Shown here one piece after another: positions 45,224-52,790 of a stretch of DNA of 64,000 nt (the first letter of the stretch is position 1; every line of letters begins with the position of its first letter). The notes under the pieces were generated by a model, which made no database searches, was not told where the DNA came from, and saw only the letters and a program-made list of their open reading frames with translations. The stretch comes from Synechocystis sp. LKSZ1 (GTDB taxonomy: Bacteria; Cyanobacteriota; Cyanobacteriia; Cyanobacteriales; Microcystaceae), in assembly GCF_040436315.1 (NCBI RefSeq), contig NZ_AP031572.1:1240001-1304000 (forward strand), in the 5' to 3' direction. The position numbers and the translations under genes are program-made.

Positions 45224-46056
45224 TGGGGTTCTCCTGATGGGGATTTAGTCTTGGCCGGGACTTTGGGCTCGGGCCGGGCAAAGGGAATGGGGGCGGCCTT
45301 TTTAAGATGGGCCGGACTAAAGGCATCGGCGGCGATCGCCGGATTCAGATCCCAGTTGCTAAATTCCACTAGATGCCGCAACCGTGAAGGATCATCTCGA
45401 TAAACCACACGCATTGCCCGAGGCAGTTTATCTTCTACGCCGATCCAGATTTGGGCAAAAACCTGATTATTAGCGATTGCCACAATATCGGTCTTCGTTC
45501 CCCCCACAATGTTGGACTGGCCGACTACAAAGGCCGTTTTCAACCCCTCCACCATGTCTTTGTAGGGATCACTGACAATCACGTCACTGAAGGGAAAGTA
45601 AATATCAGCAGTACGGTAGGCTTCCCTCAAGGCCGCATCCAAGGTTCCAGGGGCCTTGGCCATCGCCACCAAATTTTCGGCGGTCGCATAGGCCGCCATC
45701 ATGGTGCCATCGTAGTAAAACTCCGTAGCGGGGCCATCCCCTAGCGTCAAAACTTGCAATTGATTAGGACGCTGTAATGTGACCTCTGAGCGAGTCATAT
45801 AGGCCAGGGCCGGCCCAATGAGACTAGGACTTTCATAGGTTGCGATTGCTGTAAAACGCAATGATTTCGCCCCGGAGAGGCGATCACTCATGGCCTTAAG
45901 AATGGCGAGGGCCTTGGGTTCAAGGGTGACTTGGGCTGGGGACAGGGGAGTAGAAGGCTTGGTTAACGGTTGGGCCGAAGCCATCAATGGTATTGCACTG
46001 AAGACACTCAGCAGAATGGGTAGGGATAGAGAATAAAACCGGGCCAGTATCATCAT
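45220..46056 (-). CDS. Exported DUF2092 protein
   Basis: 278 residues. Signal peptide (LSLPILLSVFSAIPLMASAQP). The mature part is a LolA-like DUF2092 domain: ALAILKAMSDRLSGAKSLRF start, VTLQRPNQLQVLTLGDG, FYYDGTMMAAYA, and QIWIGVEDKLPRAMRVVYRDD. Such domains bind lipids or act as periplasmic carriers by analogy with LolA/LolB, but this family is untested. It is coupled by ATGA overlap to the downstream repeat protein. HIP1 at 45332. Confidence 0.85.
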   Translation of the reverse strand: MMILARFYSLSLPILLSVFSAIPLMASAQPLTKPSTPLSPAQVTLEPKALAILKAMSDRLSGAKSLRFTAIATYESPSLIGPALAYMTRSEVTLQRPNQLQVLTLGDGPATEFYYDGTMMAAYATAENLVAMAKAPGTLDAALREAYRTADIYFPFSDVIVSDPYKDMVEGLKTAFVVGQSNIVGGTKTDIVAIANNQVFAQIWIGVEDKLPRAMRVVYRDDPSRLRHLVEFSNWDLNPAIAADAFSPAHLKKAAPIPFARPEPKVPAKTKSPSGEPQ

Positions 46057-46114
46057 CTTGGGATTGCCATGGATAGTTGTGTTTCAGTCTGTCCTTATGT
46101 TGGATCGGTCGTTG

Positions 46115-46489
46115 TTATTCTTGGGGTGGCACCAGCCCACATTCAAATAACTTGGTTAAAACCGGCGTTGCAATTTGACTGAAAAATTCCTGGGTCAATT
46201 GGGGGTCTTGGCGTAGGCGTTGGACAAAACGAGCCGTTAATTGATCTTTTAAGGTTGGGGGTTGGCCACTGCTTTGGACAGCATGTTGTTGGGCCATCGA
46301 GGCAGCCAGATCTTGACAGGAAGAACCACCAAATTTTTGAATCGTTTTCTGGGCAATCGCATTAACAACTTCTTCTGGAAGAGGATCAGAGGATTGAGCC
46401 CAAACAGCCATCGGCATCATGCTAGGAATTACAACAATTGAAACTATTACCTCAAAAAAATATGGATTTTTAAAAAATGGAAGTCTCAT
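46115..46489 (-). CDS. Small secreted protein, unrecognised
   Basis: 124 residues with an N-terminal hydrophobic signal (FEVIVSIVVIPSMMPMAVWAQ) and a helical mature part containing two cysteines (SSCQDLAASMAQQ and FECGLVP) that could form a disulfide. It resembles small periplasmic all-helical proteins. It is the first gene of the minus-strand block and is divergent from the AraC regulator. No family recognised. Confidence 0.6.
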   Translation of the reverse strand: MRLPFFKNPYFFEVIVSIVVIPSMMPMAVWAQSSDPLPEEVVNAIAQKTIQKFGGSSCQDLAASMAQQHAVQSSGQPPTLKDQLTARFVQRLRQDPQLTQEFFSQIATPVLTKLFECGLVPPQE

Positions 46490-46570
46490 GACACATTTGT
46501 AAAGATTTTTTGCAAAAAAAAGCGAATATAGCCGACAGACTTGTCTAACGCCCGTTGATCATAGATAGTT

Positions 46571-46600
46571 TTGCCAAGATATTCTTGCCATTTGGTGCCA
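46571..46600. promoter_or_regulatory. Direct repeats in the AraC divergent promoter region
   Basis: TTGCCA at 46571-46576 and again at 46585-46590, plus GTGCCA at 46595-46600, lie 41-70 bp upstream of the AraC ATG in the only divergent gap (151 bp) bordering the accessory block. AraC-family proteins bind direct repeats on one DNA face, so these are candidate half-sites; the spacings (14 and 10 bp) are not a textbook match. Confidence 0.3.
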
Positions 46601-46640
46601 GGAGTCCCATCGGTTATTATTCTTAATCTTAATTAATAAA

Positions 46641-47642
46641 ATGGCTCCCCCGATTCCTCTTCTTCGCGTCGTCAACCTGTCCCCCATCATCACCTTTTTA
46701 GAAGAACAGGGAACCCCCACCGAACAATTCCTACGACGGGCCAAACTCCCTGTCTATGCCTTGGATGATCCCTATACCCTCCTGCCCTGCCATCAAGTGA
46801 TTGCCTTTCTCGAAGATGTCAGCCATCAAGAAGGCATTGATAACCTCGGCTGGAGAGTGGAAAACCGGGTATCTCTGACAGAGTACGGAGCCTTTGGCCG
46901 ATTGATTTTGCAGTCCTTAACCCTGGGAGAAGCCCTCTTAACCAGTATTCGCACCTTGAGATTGTTTAATTCTGGGGTGCATTTGTGGCTACAGGTTCGG
47001 GGGGAACAGGCATGGTTTGGGCATCAATTCACGCAACTAAATGGTCTTGATTTTCCCTGCGGTATTCAAATTGCTCTGTTGTTAATGCTTGACCTAATCC
47101 AAAAAGCGGCAGGTCGTCATTGGTATCCCCAGGAAATTTACTTGCAAACCCCGCAAATCAGCAACCTGAACCATCATCCCCTCTCCTGCACCCGCATTGA
47201 CCAGACGCAAGGGTTTACTGCTATTGTTTTTCCTCGCTCCTTCCTTAGCCTGCCCTTGGGTCAGACGCCACTGGCTGATCATCAAGCCGATCTCGACCTC
47301 TTGCAATCTTTGGCCCCCGCCCTGGACTTTGTTGGTTCCCTCCAGCAGGCTCTTACACCTTTGTTGCGCGAGAATTATCCCACCATTGAGGTTGCCGCCG
47401 AAATTGCCCAAATAAGTGTGCGAACTCTACAGCGGCGACTAGCTGAAGAAGGCCTAACCTATTCCCAACTCATCTCTCGCCTCCGTTACCAGAGAGCCAT
47501 TTACTGGTTAGTCAATTCCGACCTCAAAATGATCGAAATTGCCGCCGAATTAGGCTATCAGGATGCAGCCCATTTTACTCGGGCCTTTAAGCGCTGGACT
47601 GGCGTCTCCCCCCAAGCCTTTCGGCGTGATCGCCAAAGCTAA
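46641..47642 (+). CDS. AraC-family transcriptional regulator
   Basis: 333 residues. The N-terminal ~200 residues resemble the Arabinose_bd-type effector domain found in OruR-like AraC members (LRVVNLSPIITFLEEQG, LTEYGAFGRLILQSLTLGEAL). The C-terminal double helix-turn-helix is intact (ISVRTLQRRLAEEGLTYSQ and MIEIAAELGYQDAAHFTRAF, then WTGVSPQAFRR). AraC proteins with this N-domain often respond to small hydrophobic or amino-acid-like ligands and activate adjacent divergent operons. Its position suggests it controls the sulfatase/DUF1254 block. Confidence 0.93.
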   Translation: MAPPIPLLRVVNLSPIITFLEEQGTPTEQFLRRAKLPVYALDDPYTLLPCHQVIAFLEDVSHQEGIDNLGWRVENRVSLTEYGAFGRLILQSLTLGEALLTSIRTLRLFNSGVHLWLQVRGEQAWFGHQFTQLNGLDFPCGIQIALLLMLDLIQKAAGRHWYPQEIYLQTPQISNLNHHPLSCTRIDQTQGFTAIVFPRSFLSLPLGQTPLADHQADLDLLQSLAPALDFVGSLQQALTPLLRENYPTIEVAAEIAQISVRTLQRRLAEEGLTYSQLISRLRYQRAIYWLVNSDLKMIEIAAELGYQDAAHFTRAFKRWTGVSPQAFRRDRQS

Positions 47643-47699
47643 TATCCAGAATGAATAAGATAATCTAGACATTAAACCTGTTAATTCATTCCATCGAGG

Positions 47700-48194
47700 T
47701 CAATTTGATTTCGGGGGCTGAAAGAAGAATTTACTGAGATTACCCTTGCCCAGATACCGATCCAGTTCTTGGAAAATATTATGAATGAGAAAAATAATGG
47801 AAACACCGAGTAAAATCCCTAAAAATCGAGAAAAACTCCGTGTTTCTAAGAATAGAGTTAGGGCAGGAATCAAGGCTTTCGCTTCTTGATAAGCGTGAAA
47901 GAGATTTTCAAGCCCACTCAACACAAACACTGCAAAGGTATAAACTGCTGTTTTGTATAGCACTTGAAGGTAGCGGGCAGATTGGGAAAAGCGATTGAGC
48001 CAGGGGGTCATATCCATAATGGCAACGGACTTAGCCGAAATCAGTGCATAAATCACTGCTTTACCTACAATCGTCACATCAACTTCAAACTCCTTTAGAA
48101 AAAGCTTCATCAATAGGAGAATATAACCATAGCCAACAAAGAAAAAAAGACTCAAAGAGCCAACTTTCTGGATTTCATGTTTTAGAGATTGCAT
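47700..48194 (-). CDS. Small multi-span membrane protein, unrecognised
   Basis: About 164 residues from ATG 48194 (MQSLKHEIQKVGS), after the TAA of the upstream gene; the ORF itself extends to 48245 but would then overlap that gene. It has four predicted membrane helices (LSLFFFVGYGYILLLMKLF, VIYALISAKSVAIMDM, VLYKTAVYTFAVFVLSGL, FLGILLGVSIIFLIHNIF). No family motif recognised. Confidence 0.65.
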   Translation of the reverse strand: MQSLKHEIQKVGSLSLFFFVGYGYILLLMKLFLKEFEVDVTIVGKAVIYALISAKSVAIMDMTPWLNRFSQSARYLQVLYKTAVYTFAVFVLSGLENLFHAYQEAKALIPALTLFLETRSFSRFLGILLGVSIIFLIHNIFQELDRYLGKGNLSKFFFQPPKSN

Positions 48195-48198
48195 CATA

Positions 48199-48690
48199 TT
48201 AATTAACGGTGTAACCCCGTCCTTGCATACAAGTTGTCCAAGCACGATAGTAATTAGCTAATTGTTGTTGTTCTGCGGCTTGTAATTGAGCCTGGGCTTG
48301 AGCCTGTTGCTGTTGTTCCTCACGTCTGCGAAATAATCCAGTCAAGGCCCCTACCCCTGCACCGATAGCGGCCCCTTCCCCTACATTGCCCCCGATCGCG
48401 CCTCCAACAACTCCCAGGAGAGAGCCTCTTGCCGCGCCTTGTACCATTTGACCTTGTTGGGAGGATTGAGCTGTGGTCATTGGGGATAGTTGGGAGGGAT
48501 CCACCCCAGTTTGTTGTTTTGCCCAGCTATAGCAAGCAAAATGATCTTGTTGTTGTTGTTCCTGGGTTTGTCCTTTCGTCGGGTAGGCAAACGGTTCGGG
48601 CAATTGGGTCTGGGCCAGCGCCATCCCCTCAATGGAACATAGAAATAGAGTCAAAAAGAAACGGGATGGAACTGAAGACAACATTGTCAT
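48199..48690 (-). CDS. Glycine-zipper envelope protein
   Basis: 163 residues. A signal peptide (FFLTLFLCSIEGMALAQ) precedes a segment with FACYSWAKQQTG. A glycine-zipper stretch follows (GSLLGVVGGAIGGNVGEGAA, then IGAGVGALTGLF), then a Gln-rich helix and YRAWTTCMQGRGYTV. The FACYSWA...TTCMQGRGYTV pairing, with a conserved cysteine in each part, is shared by many proteobacterial and cyanobacterial glycine-zipper proteins of the outer envelope. Function unknown. Only 1-4 bp separate it from the downstream membrane protein gene. Confidence 0.78.
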   Translation of the reverse strand: MTMLSSVPSRFFLTLFLCSIEGMALAQTQLPEPFAYPTKGQTQEQQQQDHFACYSWAKQQTGVDPSQLSPMTTAQSSQQGQMVQGAARGSLLGVVGGAIGGNVGEGAAIGAGVGALTGLFRRREEQQQQAQAQAQLQAAEQQQLANYYRAWTTCMQGRGYTVN

Positions 48691-48798
48691 AGGAGGTATT
48701 TTGGCTAAAACAAAAATTATTCAAAAACGGAATCTTAAGGGGTCAGGGCAAGGATACAAAACTACAATGACGCTTGCTTGCCATTTCGTGCCAAGTTT

Positions 48799-51528
48799 CT
48801 ATGGCAATAGTGAGAAGTGGTGTTGAAGCCATTGTCGGGCCTGTTCTCGATGGGCCAGTTCTCCATCCAAGGTCGCGCTTAAGGCCTGATCCAAAATTTG
48901 TTTGTACAGCGGCCCTGGCCGGTAACCCCATTGTTTCAGGTCTTCCCCCGTCATGGGGGCCTGGACTTGCCGTAATCTTGTCCAGTAATGCCAGAGCTGA
49001 CGGCGTAGGCTCCGATGGGCCCGAGTGGCCACCAGAATTAACATTTCTAGAGGGTGGGGCCGCAAAAGTTTGACAATCTGACTCGGCTTTCGGCATTGGG
49101 GTAATGCTTGGCTAATGGTTCTTTCCACGACTGCTAATCGGCCCAGAATATCGACCCAGGCCTTGGGGAGCTGTAAATTACTGGCAATCACGGCCCGTTC
49201 AGGTTCCGGCACTGTGGCTAACAGGAGGGACAGGCGCACTAACCAGTGCTCTACGGTATCTTGGGGATCTAAATAATGGAGCCCACGGTCTGCATAACGT
49301 AGTTGCTGAGTAAGGGCCGGTGTTAGGGTGAGATCAGGGTGTAGACATTTCAAGGCCCCTAAATCCGAGAGCAGGGCCAGGGCCGGTTGCCAATAGGAAG
49401 AGCGCAAAATCACCGACAGTTCCGCCTTTAGGCGTGTGGTTAGGGCTGGGGCCGGATGATTGCCCAAGCGTAGGCGTTCATAGACACCGCTTTCTAGGGC
49501 ATGGCGGATAAATCGTTCCGTTTCTGGTTCAAACTCAAAGCCGAGACGTACCGCAAAGCGCACCCCTCGATAAATACGGGTCGGATCTTCGATAAAACTA
49601 TTGGCATGGAGTACCCGCAGTTGCCGGGCCTGGAGGTCAAGCAGGCCCCCAAAAAAGTCCAGGACTTCCCCCTGGCGCGGTGGCGTTAAGCGCACAGCGA
49701 GGGCATTAATGGTGAAATCCCGACGGTAGAGGTCTTGGCGAATGGAACTGGCCTCTACTTCAGGATTCGCGGCGGGGTAGGGATAAAATTCCGTGCGGGC
49801 CGTGGCAATATCCATCCAGAGGGAACCCAAAACCGGGTCTTTATGCCAGAGCAGGGCCGCTGTTTGGAATTCCCCATGCACCGAGAGTTTGGTCTGGGGA
49901 TAGGCCCGTTGTAGTTCCGTTGCCAGGGCCACCCCGGCTCCGACGTCAGCGGCCCGATGGAAACCATCCACCACCAGGTCAATGTCCTGGAGTCCTAGAT
50001 GAGTTCCCTCCTCCGCCAGTAAAATATCCCGCACGGCCCCGCCCACGAGATAGAGATGCCAGCCTTGGGCCTGAGCCCAAAGGGCCGCTTGTTCCAGTAA
50101 TTGCCAGAGGGCCGGTTGCAGACGGCTTTTCAATAACTCCAGGGCTCGTTGTACTGACGGGAGTAAACAACTATCTCTATCGTCTAAACTACCTTGGAGA
50201 GCAGCCCGGTCTTGGTGAAGTTGCCGCAAAATATCGGTGCGAGTGACGATGCCCACCAACTTTCCTTGCTCCACCACCGGCAGGCGGCCGATGTCGTAGG
50301 TTACCATCAGTTTTTCAATATCGGGCAGTTGGGTATCCGGCGTAATCGTTTTGAGATTACGGCTCATATAGCCTTTGACTGGCGCATGGCTAAAACCATG
50401 GTGCAGGGCCAGATCCAAATCCCGCCGAGAAATAATGCCCACCAGTCGATCCTGTTCATCAACGACTGATAGACCGGAGTGACCATAGCGGAAAAGCACT
50501 CGCTGGGCCTGGTCAATGGTGGTTTGGGGCCGGATGGTTCGCACTGGAGAGGACATCAAATCTCGCGCTGTCAGGGGTGGCGGAATTTGCTCAATCAGTT
50601 TTTGCTGAAGCGTTGTCAGTAGGCCCGTCGGCTCGACTCCCCGTAGATTCACTGATGCGGCCTGGGCATGGCCACCACCCCCAAGCGGCACAAACAGGCT
50701 CGTTAAATCGGTTCCAGGAATGCGGGTACGACCAATCACCGTCAGTCGGCCCTCGGGATAGGCGACTTCTTCCCGCCGTTTGGTGTAATAGTGGCCCAAC
50801 AGCAAAGCGTCTAATTCCGTTAATTCAAGGAGTCGTTCCGCCAGGTGGGAGAGGCCCGGTACGAAAGCTTCTGTGTTTAGCAAAACCGAGCCGAGGTGAT
50901 AACTGCCAACGGTTTTGGATTGCAGGGCCTGCAGGGCCTCCGTAAACAAAAATTGCAGGGGAGGCGCAAAACCAGGGTCAGCATACTCGGCAATTACCCG
51001 CAGATTTGCCCCCTGTTCCATCAACCAGGCCAAGGCCCGGGCATCTCGGGCGTTACTTTGTTCAAAGGTCAAGGAACCTGTATCTACATGAATGCCCAGG
51101 GCCATCACCGTGGCCTCCACCGGCGCGAGGGCAATCTGTTCTGCCTGGAGTTTTTCCACAATTAAAGTCGTGGTGGCCCCGACGGCTTCTACCTGAATTT
51201 GACTGGCGGGAATATCCGACTCGACCCCCAGATGATGGTCATAGATTTCTATTCTTTCTAAATGGGGCAGGTCTAACCAAGCCTGGGCCTTACCGAGACG
51301 TTCCCGTTGTTGACTATCCACTACCCGGATCGAACGTAGGCGCTTGGGATTAACACTGCGTAATTCGATCAGGGCCAACTCATCTCGGTGCAGGGCCAGA
51401 AAATCCCGTACCGCTGGATGGGCTCCGCCCGTTAGGACAATACGACTGCCCCAGTAGAGCCGCGACAGCCCCACCGCCGCCCCTAGAGCATCAAAATCCG
51501 CTGTTTGGTGACACAAAATGACATCCAT
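48799..51528 (-). CDS. DHH-CBS-CBS-tRNA nucleotidyltransferase fusion
   Basis: 909 residues in four parts. A DHH/DHHA1 phosphoesterase-like domain (residues 1-~310; [41 protein letters not shown]) is followed by two CBS domains (~319-434; [36 protein letters not shown]). The class II nucleotidyltransferase head (~480-620; [12 protein letters not shown] with [22 protein letters not shown]) and the helical C-terminal tRNA-binding domain follow. This architecture is known from cyanobacteria and thermophiles, where such enzymes add A or CCA to tRNA 3' ends. Whether this one is A-adding or CCA-adding cannot be told here. Confidence 0.93.
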   Translation of the reverse strand: MDVILCHQTADFDALGAAVGLSRLYWGSRIVLTGGAHPAVRDFLALHRDELALIELRSVNPKRLRSIRVVDSQQRERLGKAQAWLDLPHLERIEIYDHHLGVESDIPASQIQVEAVGATTTLIVEKLQAEQIALAPVEATVMALGIHVDTGSLTFEQSNARDARALAWLMEQGANLRVIAEYADPGFAPPLQFLFTEALQALQSKTVGSYHLGSVLLNTEAFVPGLSHLAERLLELTELDALLLGHYYTKRREEVAYPEGRLTVIGRTRIPGTDLTSLFVPLGGGGHAQAASVNLRGVEPTGLLTTLQQKLIEQIPPPLTARDLMSSPVRTIRPQTTIDQAQRVLFRYGHSGLSVVDEQDRLVGIISRRDLDLALHHGFSHAPVKGYMSRNLKTITPDTQLPDIEKLMVTYDIGRLPVVEQGKLVGIVTRTDILRQLHQDRAALQGSLDDRDSCLLPSVQRALELLKSRLQPALWQLLEQAALWAQAQGWHLYLVGGAVRDILLAEEGTHLGLQDIDLVVDGFHRAADVGAGVALATELQRAYPQTKLSVHGEFQTAALLWHKDPVLGSLWMDIATARTEFYPYPAANPEVEASSIRQDLYRRDFTINALAVRLTPPRQGEVLDFFGGLLDLQARQLRVLHANSFIEDPTRIYRGVRFAVRLGFEFEPETERFIRHALESGVYERLRLGNHPAPALTTRLKAELSVILRSSYWQPALALLSDLGALKCLHPDLTLTPALTQQLRYADRGLHYLDPQDTVEHWLVRLSLLLATVPEPERAVIASNLQLPKAWVDILGRLAVVERTISQALPQCRKPSQIVKLLRPHPLEMLILVATRAHRSLRRQLWHYWTRLRQVQAPMTGEDLKQWGYRPGPLYKQILDQALSATLDGELAHREQARQWLQHHFSLLP

Positions 51529-51663
51529 CCCTCCATTCTAGAGAGTTTGGGCCTGGCCCTCTGCTGACCGGGTTGACTCCCCCTAGTTGGTCGCCCCGAA
51601 AGCACTTTGCTTAGAGCACTAAAATATTTTTGTCAAGATATGTTGCACGACTCTTAACATTGT

Positions 51664-51681
51664 GTTACATTTATTTACATA
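51664..51681 (+). promoter_or_regulatory. HLR1 (RpaB) box upstream of hli
   Basis: GTTACATTTATTTACATA at 51664-51681 fits every position of the HLR1 consensus (two [G/T]TTACA[T/A][T/A] units separated by two bases), about 37 bp upstream of the hli ATG. RpaB binds HLR1 and controls high-light genes. Binding is inferred from the match; the -10 and start of transcription were not assigned. Confidence 0.85.
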
Positions 51682-51717
51682 AAGAAAACAAACCCCTCAT
51701 TCAACAGGAAACAAACC

Positions 51718-51927
51718 ATGACTCGCGGATTTAGACTTGATTCTGACCAACGCCTCAACAACTTTGCCATTGAGCCTCAGGTTTACGTTGATGACTCCGT
51801 GCAAGCTGGCTGGACAGAATACGCCGAAAAACTCAACGGTCGCTTCGCCATGATCGGCTTCGTTGCGCTTCTGGCCATGGAAGTAATTACCGGCCACGGT
51901 GTTATCGGCTGGCTGACCAGTCTCTAG
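51718..51927 (+). CDS. hli: High-light-inducible protein (Hli/Scp)
   Basis: 69 residues, one membrane helix with the chlorophyll-binding motif [12 protein letters not shown] (Glu37, Asn40, Arg42, Met45, Gly47). Hli proteins bind chlorophyll and carotenoid, associate with photosystem II assembly complexes and quench energy under high light. The N-terminus [16 protein letters not shown] is typical of the HliA/HliB type. It is preceded by a perfect HLR1 box and followed by an 82-residue membrane protein and a terminator, so the two form an operon. Confidence 0.95.
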   Translation: MTRGFRLDSDQRLNNFAIEPQVYVDDSVQAGWTEYAEKLNGRFAMIGFVALLAMEVITGHGVIGWLTSL

Positions 51928-52013
51928 GTTTTAACCGCTAGACCGCACGGGCCGATGGAATTCGACTGCCTTGGCCCCTTCTATACAAGCTTTTTATACT
52001 TTTGGAGGTTCCT

Positions 52014-52262
52014 ATGAACGCCGACTATGACATCTTGCAAAACCCCAACCTGTTTGCCCCGGTGGTATTTCGCGATGATTTTAATCGCTTTGAAACCATC
52101 AATGCCAACCAGGCCTGGTCTCTCTTTTTCACCGCTGGCCAAGAAGACAAAGAACTGGGTTTCAATCCTGAACTCGGCCGCTTCTTTACCAATATTTTGC
52201 TAGCGGTCGCTGTGACGGGCGGTATCTGGGCCTACGTCTTTAGCCACCAACCCATCCTTTAA
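52014..52262 (+). CDS. 82-residue single-span protein cotranscribed with hli
   Basis: Starts at ATG 52014 with SD GGAGG a few bases upstream; the frame extends to 52002 but the spacing favours 52014. The soluble N-terminal part (NPNLFAPVVFRDDFNRFETI, then NQAWSLFFTAGQEDKEL) precedes a membrane helix at ~58-76 (FFTNILLAVAVTGGIWAYVF). It lacks the ExxNxRxAM chlorophyll motif and is not a second Hli. Given the shared HLR1 promoter, a role in high-light or photosystem assembly is inferred. I do not recognise the family. Confidence 0.75.
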   Translation: MNADYDILQNPNLFAPVVFRDDFNRFETINANQAWSLFFTAGQEDKELGFNPELGRFFTNILLAVAVTGGIWAYVFSHQPIL

Positions 52263-52306
52263 GGTTTTCTTCCCAAGCTCCTTCTTTCGACAATGAACTC
52301 AAGGTC

Positions 52307-52336
52307 TCCCCTAGATAACTCTGGGGGGATTTTTTT
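52307..52336 (+). terminator. Intrinsic terminator after the hli operon
   Basis: TCCCCTAGA(52307-52315)-TAAC-TCTGGGGGGA(52320-52329) forms a strong stem with one small mismatch, followed by seven T residues (52330-52336). It ends the hli unit 45 bp after the second gene. Confidence 0.8.
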
Positions 52337-52395
52337 AGTTTGGAGGTAAGCGTCGGGAGGATGTTACCGAGTACTGTTGCACCTTTGCTTCTGAA

Positions 52396-52467
52396 AGCCG
52401 ATGATGGGATTTGAACCCACGACCAACTGATTACGAATCAGCTACTCTACCGCTGAGCTACATCGGC
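52396..52467 (-). tRNA. tRNA-Thr (anticodon CGU)
   Basis: 72-nt cloverleaf on the minus strand. Acceptor GCCGATG (from 52467) pairs with CATCGGC at the 3' end, discriminator U. D arm GCTC...GAGT, anticodon stem GCTGA/TCAGT with loop TTCGTAA giving anticodon CGU, T arm GTGGG-TTCAAAT-CCCAT. CCA is not encoded. It reads ACG codons. The gene stands alone between the hli operon terminator and the DUF3493 gene. Confidence 0.95.
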
Positions 52468-52532
52468 ATTGTTTACAGGCACTATATCATAGCACTGAAT
52501 CAAGGGTTCGCCAACCCATAACCTAGAGAACG

Positions 52533-52787
52533 ATGGACAAGATCAAACCCAAGACAAAGCTGGACGCGGATCGGTATGCACGCCTCCGGGCCGAAGCCGA
52601 ATCTCCCTACCGGGGATTACGTAAATTTATCTACGTTGGCCTAGGAGCCTCGGGTTTCATTGGCCTGATCACCTTTGGGGCTCAACTCTTAGCCGGCCAA
52701 GACCCCCAACGGGTTTTACCCAATCTGGCCCTGCAAGCGGGAGTCGTGGCCCTTATGGTCTGGCTGTTTCGGCGGGAAAAATCCTAG
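52533..52787 (+). CDS. DUF3493 membrane protein
   Basis: 84 residues: a charged N-terminus with YARLRAEAESPYRGLRKFIY (the DUF3493 signature), then two hydrophobic helices (VGLGASGFIGLITFGAQLL and LALQAGVVALMVWLF). The family is restricted to cyanobacteria and plastids and is related to LPA-type proteins associated with photosystem II; the exact function is not known. It is convergent with pyrFE, 3 bp apart. Confidence 0.85.
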   Translation: MDKIKPKTKLDADRYARLRAEAESPYRGLRKFIYVGLGASGFIGLITFGAQLLAGQDPQRVLPNLALQAGVVALMVWLFRREKS

Positions 52788-52790
52788 GGT

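Larger units (their letters stand above)
27364..45339. repeat. Cluster of 12 HIP1 octamers (GCGATCGC)
   Basis: By eye, GCGATCGC occurs at 27364, 28183, 29327, 29695, 32935, 34378, 35465, 35952, 37010, 40913, 43017 and 45332, and I found none in 1-27.3 kb or 45.4-64 kb. HIP1 is the over-represented palindrome of many cyanobacterial genomes. The distribution matches the accessory block. A computed count would settle it. Confidence 0.7.

Noticed and set aside
52396-52467. tRNA-Thr as an integration site for the accessory block
   Set aside because: The block ends about 6 kb away, no duplicated tRNA 3' end or integrase was seen.
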